DNA of 64,000 nt from Halogeometricum sp. S3BR5-2 (lineage in GTDB: Archaea; Halobacteriota; Halobacteria; Halobacteriales; Haloferacaceae). This document shows positions 19,209-26,880 of this stretch, piece by piece; the first letter of the stretch is position 1, and each line of letters begins with the position of its first letter. The notes under the pieces are model-generated. The model was given only the letters and a program-made list of their open reading frames with translations, was not told where the DNA came from and did not search any database. The position numbers were made by a program, and so were the translations under genes. The stretch covers positions 620,001 through 684,000 of the forward strand of contig NZ_JAMQOQ010000002.1 in NCBI RefSeq assembly GCF_031624635.1, written 5' to 3'.

Positions 19209-20438
19209 ATGCCCGACGACGAGGCGGCGGCGGAAGCCGGCGACGGCGAGCGCAGCGGTTCCGCGGGCGGGCGGTCACCCGCGGCGGCCGGCGACTCCGG
19301 GGCGACGGACGCCCGACCCGACGGCGGGGACCCTCAGTCCGGGGACGGAGGCGAGGAGCGCGAAGACGAACACGGAGAGGAAGAGGAAGGTTCCCACTCA
19401 GACGAGGACAGCCGCGACGAGGGACCGAGCGACACGATGCGCGAACGCGCGGGCGAGAACCGCGTCAAACTCTGGTTGCTCCTCGACGCCAACCGGTGGT
19501 TCATCGCCATCCTGCCGCTATCGGTGGTGTTCGTCGCCGTCGTCGTCTTCGGCGTCCTCGACCCCGCGCCGTTGGTGTCGGCCGTCGAGTCGGGCGACCC
19601 CATCGAGACGCTGTTTCAGGCGTTCGTCACCGCGACCATCACCGGCGTGACGCTCGTCGTCTCCATCAACTCCCTCGTGCTCTCGCAGGAACTCGGTCCC
19701 CTCGGCGACCAACGGGACCGAATGGAGGGGGCGATGGCGTTCCGCGCGGACGTCGAGGACGACTTGGAGGTGCCCGCCGCGCCGCCGGAACCGTCGGCGT
19801 TCCTCCGCGCCCTCGTGGAGGCGGCCCAGAACCGCGCGGAGGACCTGCGCGAGGCGGCCGGCGAGAACGGGGAGACCGAAGAGGGGGTCTCGGCGTACGT
19901 CGACGGCCTCGTCGCGCACGCCCGAACCGTCTCCGAGGAACTCGAAGACGAGCAGTTCGGGACGTTCGACGTGCTGTTCGCCGCCTTGGACTTCAACTAC
20001 TCGTGGAAGATATACGAGGCGCGGCGGCTCAAACACGAGTTCTACGATAGCCTGAGCGAAGACGCGCGCGAAGCCCTCGACGACGTGGTGAACACGCTCA
20101 CCTACTTCGGCCCCGCCCGGGAGCACTTCAAGACGCTGTACTTCCAGTGGGAACTCATCAATCTCTCCCGGGCGATGCTGTACGCGGCCGTCCCCTCGCT
20201 GACCGTCGCCACGTCGGCCATCCTCTTCTTGGACAACCCCGACAGCATCGTCGGGATGACGTTCGGCGTCCACAACCTCACCTACGTCGTCGCCTTCGCC
20301 GCGGCGGTGTCGCTGCTGCCGTTCGCCGTCCTGCTGTCCATCATGCTCCGCATCGCCACCGTCGCCAAGCGGACGCTCTCCATCGGGCCGTTCATCCTGC
20401 GCTCGGCGAGTCGGAGCGAGGACTTGGACTGGGAGTAG
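19209..20438 (+). CDS. hypothetical four-TM membrane protein with acidic N-terminal tail
   Basis: A 409-residue protein. Residues 1-78 are disordered and extremely acidic, then two transmembrane helices (about 97-118 and 136-158), a soluble middle domain of about 160 residues with helical character (LKHEFYDSLSEDAREALDDV), and a second pair of helices near the C-terminus. This two-plus-two arrangement resembles other archaeal membrane proteins of unknown function; channel or sensor roles are conceivable but nothing in the sequence decides. It stands alone between pspA and the convergent dgcA gene. Confidence 0.78.
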   Translation: MPDDEAAAEAGDGERSGSAGGRSPAAAGDSGATDARPDGGDPQSGDGGEEREDEHGEEEEGSHSDEDSRDEGPSDTMRERAGENRVKLWLLLDANRWFIAILPLSVVFVAVVVFGVLDPAPLVSAVESGDPIETLFQAFVTATITGVTLVVSINSLVLSQELGPLGDQRDRMEGAMAFRADVEDDLEVPAAPPEPSAFLRALVEAAQNRAEDLREAAGENGETEEGVSAYVDGLVAHARTVSEELEDEQFGTFDVLFAALDFNYSWKIYEARRLKHEFYDSLSEDAREALDDVVNTLTYFGPAREHFKTLYFQWELINLSRAMLYAAVPSLTVATSAILFLDNPDSIVGMTFGVHNLTYVVAFAAAVSLLPFAVLLSIMLRIATVAKRTLSIGPFILRSASRSEDLDWE

Positions 20439-20478
20439 CGGTGCGGCGCGGAGCGGGGGGCCGACCGGGGCAAGCGGT

Positions 20479-21522
20479 TCAGTCCGCCCGGCGCGCCCCG
20501 GTCCCGCTCCGATTCAGCTCTCGGAGCCGAATCTCGCCGTCTTCGACGGGAACGCCCTCGTAGTCGTCCTCACCCAAGAGGAGGGCGCCGTCGAGGTCCG
20601 CGTAGTCGAGGAGGGGCGCGAGGTGACAGGCGGCGGCGATGGCGGCGTTCGACTCGATCATACAGCCGAGCATCACCTCCAGTCCGTGCGCGCGGGCGGC
20701 GTGTATCATCCGCGTCGCCTCCGCGAGGCCGCCGCACTTCATCAGTTTCAGGTTCACGATGTCGACGCGGTCGGCCACGCGCGGCACGTCCGAGAGCGTG
20801 AGACAGGACTCGTCGGCGGCTATCGGGAGCGCCGAGCGCTCGTAGACGAACTTCAGCCCCTCGGGGTCCGACGCCGGAACCGGTTGTTCGACGAACTCGA
20901 CGCCGTACTCGGCGAGCGTCTCCGACATCCGGACGGCCTCGCGGGGCGTCCACGCCTCGTTGGCGTCGACGCGAATCGTCGCCTCCGGCGCCGCCTCTCG
21001 CACGGCCTCTACTATCTCCTCGTCGCGGTCGGTGCCGAGTTTCACTTTCAGCACCGGATAGCCCGCCTCGACGGCGTCCTCGGTCTTCTCGCGCATCGCC
21101 TCCGTCTCGTCGAGGCCGACGGTGAACGAGGTGGGCGGCGCCTCGTCGGGGTCGAGCCCCCACTGGCGGTAGAGCGGCACGCCCAGTCGCTTCGAGGCGA
21201 GGTCGTGGAGGGCTATCTCGACGCCCGCGCGGGCGGCGGGGTTGTCGGCGACGCGTTCGCGCATCTTCCGCTCGATGCGGGCGACGCCGTGCGGGTCGCC
21301 GACGGACTCGACCGCCTCCAGGAGGTCCGGGAGGACGGCCTCGACGGTGTCGGCCGTCTCGCCGTAGTGCGCCGAGGGCGCCGCGGCGCCGACGCCGGTC
21401 ATCCCGCCGTCGTCGGTGATGCGCACGACGACGTTCTCCGCCTCCGTCTGCGTGCTCCGCGAGATGGTGAACTCGTCGGCGAGCGGGTAGGACACCCGCT
21501 CGAACTCCGTCGTCAGCAGCAC
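20479..21522 (-). CDS. dgcA: N-acetyl-D-glutamate racemase / dipeptide epimerase-type enolase-superfamily enzyme
   Basis: A 347-residue enolase-superfamily (muconate-lactonising subgroup) enzyme. Active-site features are KVKLG (about residue 158), the metal-ligand Asp in RVDANEAW, EQP, ADES, and the general-base Lys in NLKLMKCGG. On its own it would be called L-Ala-D/L-Glu epimerase. It lies directly behind a DUF1611 gene with one base between them, the arrangement of the described DgcN-DgcA pathway in marine proteobacteria and halophilic archaea, where D-glutamate is N-acetylated and the product racemised to N-acetyl-L-glutamate. I therefore call it dgcA. Start codon is GTG at 21522, so it is translationally coupled to dgcN. 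Confidence 0.87.
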   Translation of the reverse strand: MLLTTEFERVSYPLADEFTISRSTQTEAENVVVRITDDGGMTGVGAAAPSAHYGETADTVEAVLPDLLEAVESVGDPHGVARIERKMRERVADNPAARAGVEIALHDLASKRLGVPLYRQWGLDPDEAPPTSFTVGLDETEAMREKTEDAVEAGYPVLKVKLGTDRDEEIVEAVREAAPEATIRVDANEAWTPREAVRMSETLAEYGVEFVEQPVPASDPEGLKFVYERSALPIAADESCLTLSDVPRVADRVDIVNLKLMKCGGLAEATRMIHAARAHGLEVMLGCMIESNAAIAAACHLAPLLDYADLDGALLLGEDDYEGVPVEDGEIRLRELNRSGTGARRAD

Positions 21523-21523
21523 G

Positions 21524-22570
21524 CTACTCCTCCAACACCGCGTCCAGCACCTCGTCGGCGTCGAAGCGGACGATGTCCGCGGCGGGCGCGCCGAGTTCCC
21601 CGGCGTAGTCGTCGACGGCCTCGCGGGCCGCCCCGTCGTCGTCCAGATGCGAGGTGTTCAACGCGCCGGCGACGACGCTCCCCTCGTGGACGGGCGCCGA
21701 CAGCGACTCGTAGAGGTCGACGTACTCCGATACCGAAGGAAGCTCGAACGACTCGTAGCCGTGGATGGCCTCGCGGCCCGCCTCGTGGCACAGCACCATC
21801 GCGTCGGGCATCGCGCCGTGGAGGATGCCGCAGGTGACCGCGGAGTAGGCGGGGTGGACGATGCTGCCCTGCCCCTCGACGAACAGCACGTCGTAGTCGT
21901 CGCCGACCTCCAGAATCATCTCTTCGACGGCGCCGGCGGTGAAGTCCGAGACGACGCGGTCGACGGGGTTGCCCCACCCCGATATCATGATCCCCGTCTG
22001 GCCCGTCGGGATGAATCCCGCGTCGACGCCGCGTTCGCGCGCCGCTTCGAGGAGTTCCAAGGAGACGGTCATCTTCCCCACCGAGCAGTCGGTGCCGACG
22101 GTGAGGACGACGTCGGCGTCCACCTCGCCCGCGCGGCCCTGCGACACCGAGAGGTCGTCGTGCGGTCTCCGCACGTCGTTTATGTCGACCCCGTGTTCGG
22201 CGGCGAGGTCGGCGAACTCCTCGTCGTCGTTCAGGAAGTAGTGGAGGCCGGAGATGAGGTCGCAACCGCGTTCGATGGCGGTCCGCACGTCGTCGCGCCA
22301 GGACTCGTCGAACCCGCCGCCGATGGGGGCGATGCCGACGAGGAGGGCGTCCGCCTCGGGGGCGTCGTCCATCGAGGCGACGATGGGCACGTCGGGCAGG
22401 TCCGCGCGGTGGTCCCGCGCGGAGGTGCCGGGGTTGTCTCGGTCGAGGACGGCGACGACGTCGTAGTCGGCGTACTTGAGGACGCCCGTCGCCGTCTTCG
22501 CCCGGTCGGGGAACTTCTCGTGCGCGAGGACGACGACCCGGCGGGAGTCGCCGTCTGCTCCTGTAGTCAT
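21524..22570 (-). CDS. dgcN: D-glutamate N-acetyltransferase (DUF1611 family)
   Basis: A 348-residue DUF1611 protein. It has an N-terminal Rossmann-like domain (RRVVVLAHEKFPDRAKTATG) and a C-terminal P-loop-like domain with VGTDCSVGKMTVSLEL and FIPTGQTGIMISGWG, then EGQGSIVHPAYS. DUF1611 members paired with an enolase-superfamily epimerase have been reported as DgcN, which acetylates D-glutamate with acetyl-CoA. The stop (TAG at 21524-21526) lies one base before the GTG of dgcA. A TATA box stands at leaderless spacing from the ATG at 22570, so the pair forms a two-gene operon. The enzyme assignment comes from family and context. Confidence 0.87.
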   Translation of the reverse strand: MTTGADGDSRRVVVLAHEKFPDRAKTATGVLKYADYDVVAVLDRDNPGTSARDHRADLPDVPIVASMDDAPEADALLVGIAPIGGGFDESWRDDVRTAIERGCDLISGLHYFLNDDEEFADLAAEHGVDINDVRRPHDDLSVSQGRAGEVDADVVLTVGTDCSVGKMTVSLELLEAARERGVDAGFIPTGQTGIMISGWGNPVDRVVSDFTAGAVEEMILEVGDDYDVLFVEGQGSIVHPAYSAVTCGILHGAMPDAMVLCHEAGREAIHGYESFELPSVSEYVDLYESLSAPVHEGSVVAGALNTSHLDDDGAAREAVDDYAGELGAPAADIVRFDADEVLDAVLEE

Positions 22571-22596
22571 ATCCCGAGACGATGACGACGAGGGGC

Positions 22597-22602
22597 TTAA
22601 TT
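22597..22602 (-). promoter_or_regulatory. TATA-like box of the dgcN-dgcA operon
   Basis: Read on the minus strand as ATTAAG, 27-32 nt upstream of the dgcN ATG at 22570. It matches the usual spacing of a leaderless haloarchaeal promoter. Confidence 0.5.
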
Positions 22603-22707
22603 TCGGGTGGTTCGGCGGGCCGCAGGAGCGACAAATAGGCGCGGCCGCGCCCGTCCGTCTCCCGGCCCCATCGCATAAGCACGCGGCGCCCCGAGAACGT
22701 TACTGAA

Positions 22708-23097
22708 ATGCCGATATCCGTCACATCGAGCGTCCTGGCAGCGGTGTTGAGTTTCCTCGTCGTCGCCGTAGCCACCTACGTCACGACGAGCGTCCTGAGC
22801 GATGGATCGAGCGTGGCGTACTAGCTCGTCACCGCCGCCATCACGTCCGTCGTCTGGTCCGGAGTGACGTACCTGATATCCGGCTTCGTGAGCGTCGACG
22901 GCTACGTGTTGGCGCTCGGACCCGCCCTCGCCGTCGTCGCGTACGTCCTCACGGTCGACCTGCTCTACGAGAAGGGCATCGTGCAGGCCGCCGCCATCTC
23001 GCTCGGCACGTGGACCGTCTCGTTCGCCATCCTCTACGCCGCCGCCTACCTCGGCTACAGTTCGTTCCGAGCGCTCGGCGTGCCTCCGGGACTCTGA
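22708..23097 (+). pseudogene. small membrane-protein gene interrupted by one in-frame TAG
   Basis: An ATG at 22708 opens a frame reading MPISVTSSVLAAVLSFLVVA and onward, reaching an in-frame TAG at codon 39 (22822-22824). The same frame then continues uninterrupted for 90 more sense codons to the TGA at 23097, with membrane-protein content throughout: segments near codons 8-24, 40-58, 67-84 and 92-112. A reinitiated product could start at the ATG at 22864 (77 aa). Codon use on both sides of the TAG is the same, so this looks like one 129-codon gene of four helices broken by a nonsense change, a sequencing error, or less likely a readthrough site. The family is unknown to me. It converges on the Vms1-like gene, 4 nt away. 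Confidence 0.7.
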
Positions 23098-23101
23098 GAC
23101 C

Positions 23102-23998
23102 TCATAATCGGTACAGCCGCGTCGTCCAGAACTCCCGAACCGCCTCCCGAAGCGCCTCTTCCGGTTCGCCCGAGGCATCTACCGTCGCCACCCGGTCGGC
23201 CATCGGTCGGAAGTCGCCGAGCACCGTCCGCTCGCCGAGGACGACGAGTCCGTCGGCGGCGTCCTCGTGCGCCGCCAGCGCCTCCTTCGCCCTGTCGAGG
23301 TGGTTGTCCACCTGTTCGTCGCGCCGGCGCTCGAAGCGCGCCTGCGAGAACCCGCCCTTCGAGTGGGCGTTCATCACGTCCGACTCCACCTCGTCGACGA
23401 GCGTCAGGGAGTCGCCGTCGTAGACGCCGAGGGCGAACAGGTCCGAGCGAACGAGGGCGACGCGGACGGGTTCGGTCGGAGAGAACCACGAGCGCTCCAG
23501 TCGGAACCCCTCGCCCCACTCTGCGAACGGGTCCGGCGGCGTCGGGGCGTCGAGGGCGACGGAGACGACGCCGGCGTCGTCGGTGAGACAGACGCACGGC
23601 GCGGCCCGGCGGACGAGGGCGGCCCTGTCGCCGAACGCCTCGGCCGCGTCGTCTGGCACGTCCTCGCGGACGACGGCGGAGAACGCCCCCTCGGGGCCGG
23701 TGGCGACCGATTCGAGTCGGGAGAGCACCTCCGTCAGGCGCTCCCCGCGGAGGTCCTCGGTCCCGCGGAAGTCGAGTTCCGCCTCCTCGTCGCCGCCGAG
23801 TCTCTCGACTCTGTCCTCCAACTCCGTGACACGGTCTTCGAGGCGGTTGACCTCCTTCTCGGCCCGTTGGCGCTCGCTGGCCGCCTCCGAGCGGCGCTCC
23901 TCCTCGGCCTCGGCGCGGCGTTCGAGGTGTCGCTTCTCCTCCTCTAACTCCTCGATGCGCGCCTTCAGTTCAGCCCGCCCCAGCAACTCGTCCAGCAT
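23102..23998 (-). CDS. Vms1/ANKZF1-type release factor (VLRF1) homologue
   Basis: A 298-residue protein with an N-terminal coiled coil (about residues 8-70) and a C-terminal eRF1-like (VLRF1) domain. The decisive segment is SKGGFSQARFERRR at about residues 213-226: the GGFSQ motif with Gln219 corresponds to the glutamine of eukaryotic Vms1/ANKZF1, which cleaves peptidyl-tRNA on stalled large ribosomal subunits. Archaeal homologues are known by sequence; the role in rescuing stalled nascent chains is inferred from the family. The ATG at 23998 starts directly with the coiled coil. Nothing in the neighbourhood ties it to translation. Confidence 0.85.
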   Translation of the reverse strand: MLDELLGRAELKARIEELEEEKRHLERRAEAEEERRSEAASERQRAEKEVNRLEDRVTELEDRVERLGGDEEAELDFRGTEDLRGERLTEVLSRLESVATGPEGAFSAVVREDVPDDAAEAFGDRAALVRRAAPCVCLTDDAGVVSVALDAPTPPDPFAEWGEGFRLERSWFSPTEPVRVALVRSDLFALGVYDGDSLTLVDEVESDVMNAHSKGGFSQARFERRRDEQVDNHLDRAKEALAAHEDAADGLVVLGERTVLGDFRPMADRVATVDASGEPEEALREAVREFWTTRLYRL

Positions 23999-24211
23999 CT
24001 CGGTACGAACGCGCGGACGCGGCGCACTTGAACGTGCTCCTCTTCGAAGTCGTCTTTCGGAGGTGTGATCCGAGCGTCACTCCGATCACTGCCGCGAACA
24101 TCTCGAAAGCCCCGAGTCCAGCGACTCGCCCCTTTCAGTCCCGCCCGCGCGGACCGTTCGGTAGTCGTCGCGGGTGCGGGAAATCGGCGTCTATCGAGAG
24201 GGAGGCGGTCG

Positions 24212-24808
24212 CTATTCGAGGGGCGGACTCCTGACGCGGCGGAATAGGCCGGGGTAGTCGCGGACGACGCCCGCGGCGTCGACGCTCACCGTTGCGGTGA
24301 ATCCGCTCGCGAGACTCTCGTAGCGGTACCGGCCTCCGTCCCCCGTCTCGTCGGCGAGGCGGGTGTACCGCTGTTCCGCGCGCGACACGTCGAGGGTCCG
24401 AGGGTCGAGGTAGGCGACGGCTATCGTCTCCGACTCGCCGGGGGCCAAGCCGAGGCGTCGCACCGGAAGCGTGTTCGTCAGGGGCGTCACCGCGATGTCC
24501 ACGTCGACGCAGCCGTCGAGTTCGGGGACCGGGTCGCGGTCGACGGTCCAGGATCCGCCGTCGACGGCGAGCGAGAGCGATGCGGACGCCGCGGCGTCAT
24601 CTCGGCCGCCGACGTCGAACCGGTCGACGCGAACCGCCTCGGTCCGGAACTCCTCGTCCGTCCGGACTCGGTACCTGACCCGCGCGGCGTCGCCATCTGA
24701 ACCGACCGTGACGACGAGTCCGTCGGCGCGGAGCGACGGCGTGAACGCGACAGCGCAGTCCTCGAATCCGACCGCGTCGGTCGGCTCCCAGCAGTAGTGC
24801 GAGTACAC
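24212..24808 (-). CDS. putative glycolipid-binding family protein
   Basis: A 198-residue soluble protein starting with GTG at 24808 and reading (V)YSHYCWEPTDAVGFEDCAV. It matches my recollection of the putative glycolipid-binding family (PF06475): WEP near the start, YRVRTDEEFRTEAVRV, then DGCVDVDIAVTPLTNTLPV followed by RRL, AYLDP, and YESLASGFTATVSVD near the end. The fold is a beta-barrel in bacterial members of known structure, and a lipid-like ligand is proposed but the physiological role is unknown. No signal peptide, so cytoplasmic. It is a single-gene unit between the Vms1-like gene and a DUF5802-like gene. Confidence 0.8.
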   Translation of the reverse strand: MYSHYCWEPTDAVGFEDCAVAFTPSLRADGLVVTVGSDGDAARVRYRVRTDEEFRTEAVRVDRFDVGGRDDAAASASLSLAVDGGSWTVDRDPVPELDGCVDVDIAVTPLTNTLPVRRLGLAPGESETIAVAYLDPRTLDVSRAEQRYTRLADETGDGGRYRYESLASGFTATVSVDAAGVVRDYPGLFRRVRSPPLE

Positions 24809-24888
24809 GGGGAACGCTCCACGGAGTCGGTATTAAAACGCGTGAGCCGCGCTCGGACCGCCGGGCGCGCCGCCTCGACCACTCGACT

Positions 24889-25239
24889 TCAGGTCATCGC
24901 GGCGTCGTCGTCGAAGTCGTACCCCGCGTAGCGGAGCAGTTCGTTCGCTCGCTCCGGTTTCGCTAGGAGCACGTCCCGGTCGTCCGGGAGGTTCGACCCC
25001 GCGAAGTCTCGGGGGATGGCCAGCGTGCCGGAGGGGACCCCCTCGTCGCCGACGACGGGGAAGTGCCCGGTGTCGAGTTTCATCACGAGGGGCACGTCGA
25101 GGCGGACGAGGTCGGCCTCGGCGTACAGTCGCTCGTTGACGTGCGTGTGGTCGGTTCTGTGTATCGCGGGGACGTCGCCGTCGTACGGTTCGACGTAGAG
25201 GCGACCCAGGTAGTAGCCGCTTGAAAACTGTTCGAACAT
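24889..25239 (-). CDS. haloarchaeal DUF5802-like protein
   Basis: A 116-residue protein beginning MFEQFSSGYYLGRLYVEPYD. This opening and the phrases HTHVNERLYAEADLVRLDVP and VMKLDTGHFPVVGDEGVP followed by SGTLAIP are, as I recall, typical of the haloarchaea-specific family DUF5802, of unknown function. The C-terminus is acidic (GYDFDDDAAMT). A second ATG three codons upstream (25248) is possible. An unusually AT-rich upstream region contains a perfect palindrome, which suggests the gene is regulated. Confidence 0.8.
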   Translation of the reverse strand: MFEQFSSGYYLGRLYVEPYDGDVPAIHRTDHTHVNERLYAEADLVRLDVPLVMKLDTGHFPVVGDEGVPSGTLAIPRDFAGSNLPDDRDVLLAKPERANELLRYAGYDFDDDAAMT

Positions 25240-25274
25240 TCTGTGCATGTGAATCACACACAGGATATGACATA

Positions 25275-25291
25275 AGCTTTGTCGCAAAGCT
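25275..25291. promoter_or_regulatory. perfect palindrome upstream of the DUF5802-like gene
   Basis: AGCTTTG-TCG-CAAAGCT, 7-bp arms with a 3-nt centre, lies 36-52 nt upstream of the ATG at 25239, just outside the expected TATA region (about 25264-25269). Position and symmetry fit a binding site for a dimeric regulator acting at the promoter's upstream side. Confidence 0.45.
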
Positions 25292-25349
25292 ACATACCGT
25301 CGCGCAAACAGAGCGGTCGCCGCGCCCGAAACGCGGGCCGGAGTCGCCG

Positions 25350-25658
25350 TCAGTCCTCCCGGTCGCCGCGCGTCGCGCCGGTCATCGACCAAACGGCCGT
25401 GAGGCCGAGCACCCCGGCCGGCACGAGGGGAAGGATGAGCAGGGCGACGGTGTAGGGGATGCCCACGGCCGCGAACACCGACGGGTCGAGGTAGATGATA
25501 CCCGGCACGACCAGCGTGCAGAGCACCAAGACGGCGACGAGTCCCCAGCCTCTCGTACCGAACCCGACGGCCTCGGGTTCCTCGCGACTCGCGTCGGTGC
25601 CGGGCGCGCCGCCGGGTCGGTGGACGTATCCGCCCGCGTCGTCGTCCTCAGAGCTCAC
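25350..25658 (-). CDS. small two-helix membrane protein downstream of the dehydrogenase gene
   Basis: A 102-residue protein with an acidic hydrophilic N-terminal 35 residues and two hydrophobic segments (about 38-58 and 63-90), ending in a charged tail (TGATRGDRED). The start is GTG at 25658 and lies inside the end of the upstream dehydrogenase gene, an 11-nt overlap, so the two are translationally coupled. Related short two-helix proteins are common in haloarchaea without assigned roles. Function unknown. Confidence 0.72.
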   Translation of the reverse strand: MSSEDDDAGGYVHRPGGAPGTDASREEPEAVGFGTRGWGLVAVLVLCTLVVPGIIYLDPSVFAAVGIPYTVALLILPLVPAGVLGLTAVWSMTGATRGDRED

Positions 25659-26688
25659 TGTCTGGGATTACCACCACCTTGCCAAAGCCCTCACGGTTCT
25701 CTATCATCTCGTGGGCGCGCGCCGCCTCGCTCATCGGAAGTGTTTCGCGGATTCGCGGCTCGAAGGTGCCGTCCCAGACGTGCCGGAGTGCCTCGTCGGC
25801 CTGTCCGGGCGTCGCCATCGTCGACCCGATGACCGAGAGCTGATTCCAGAAGATGCGGTTGAGACCGGCGTCGGGGTTCGGACCCGTCGTCGCCCCGCAG
25901 GTGACGACTCGGCCGCCCTTCCGGAGACTCTTCAGGGAGTCTTGGTAGGTGTCGGCGCCGACGTGGTCGACGACCATGTCGACGCCGCGCCGACCGGTCT
26001 TCTCGCCGACGACGTCGGCGAAGTCGTCCTCGTCGTAGTTGATGACGTGGTCCGCGCCGCACTCGCGGGCGTACTCCAGTTTCTCGTCCGTCGACGCCGT
26101 CGCGAACACCTCGGCGCCCGCGTGGTCGGCTATCTGGACGGCCGCGTGGCCGACGCCGCCGGACGCGCCGAGAACGAGGACGGACTCCCCCGAGCGGAGT
26201 TCGCCGCGGTCGCGGAGCATCCGCCACGCGGTCTGAAACACCAGCGACGCCGACCCCGCCACCTCCCAGTCGACGCCCTCCGGGACGGGCACGAGGTTCG
26301 CGGCGGGGACGGCCGCGTACTCCGAATGGACGCCGCGGACGTGTTCGCCGATGATGTGGAAGTCGTAGGAGAGCGTCGGGTCGCCTTTCCGGGAGAACTC
26401 GGTGTTATCGCCGGCGACGCCCGCGATGAGCGCCACCCGGTCGCCGGAGTCGAAGCGCGTGACGCCCGGTCCGACTTCCTCGACGACGCCCGCCATATCG
26501 CTGCCCGGCACGTGCGGCATCTCCAGGTCGATGCCGGGCATTCCGCGCCGCGTCCAGATGTCGAGGTGGTTCAACGCCGCCGCCTTCACGTCGACTACGA
26601 CTTCGCCGCGTCCCGCTTCCGGGTCCGGGAAGTCGCCGTACTCGATGACGTCTCGGTCGCCGTGTTCCGCGAATTGGACAGCCTGCAT
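25648..26688 (-). CDS. zinc-type alcohol dehydrogenase / quinone oxidoreductase family protein
   Basis: A 346-residue medium-chain dehydrogenase/reductase. Landmarks: N-terminal MQAVQFAEHGDRDVIEYGDF, the GroES-like domain with NHLDIWTRRG and PHVPGSDMAGVV, and the NAD(P) fold VLVLGASGGVGHAAVQ around residues 166-181. The Cys ligands of zinc alcohol dehydrogenases are not evident in the first domain, so it belongs nearer the zinc-free NADPH:quinone oxidoreductase side. The start at 26688 is chosen because the long upstream frame is Arg/Ser-rich shadow. It is divergent from the HTH regulator gene (192-nt spacer) and overlaps the small membrane gene downstream. Confidence 0.9.
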   Translation of the reverse strand: MQAVQFAEHGDRDVIEYGDFPDPEAGRGEVVVDVKAAALNHLDIWTRRGMPGIDLEMPHVPGSDMAGVVEEVGPGVTRFDSGDRVALIAGVAGDNTEFSRKGDPTLSYDFHIIGEHVRGVHSEYAAVPAANLVPVPEGVDWEVAGSASLVFQTAWRMLRDRGELRSGESVLVLGASGGVGHAAVQIADHAGAEVFATASTDEKLEYARECGADHVINYDEDDFADVVGEKTGRRGVDMVVDHVGADTYQDSLKSLRKGGRVVTCGATTGPNPDAGLNRIFWNQLSVIGSTMATPGQADEALRHVWDGTFEPRIRETLPMSEAARAHEMIENREGFGKVVVIPDSEL

Positions 26689-26880
26689 GGTCACGCCATC
26701 GCACGGCACCGGCAAAAGCCCCCGTTTCGGCGAACACCCTATCCCCGAACAGACGGCCGTCGAATCCGGTCGGTGCCGGTCGGCGCTCGACTCCCCCGCC
26801 GGATTCCGGAACGAACAGCGGAGAGCGGGTTCGGTTGCGGAGTCACAATATTCATCACGGTCCTGTCCGACGTTCGCACG

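Noticed and set aside
25495-26880. Long frame read through to the HTH regulator
   Set aside because: Antisense to the dehydrogenase gene; the regulator's own ATG at 26881 has an AT-rich promoter box.
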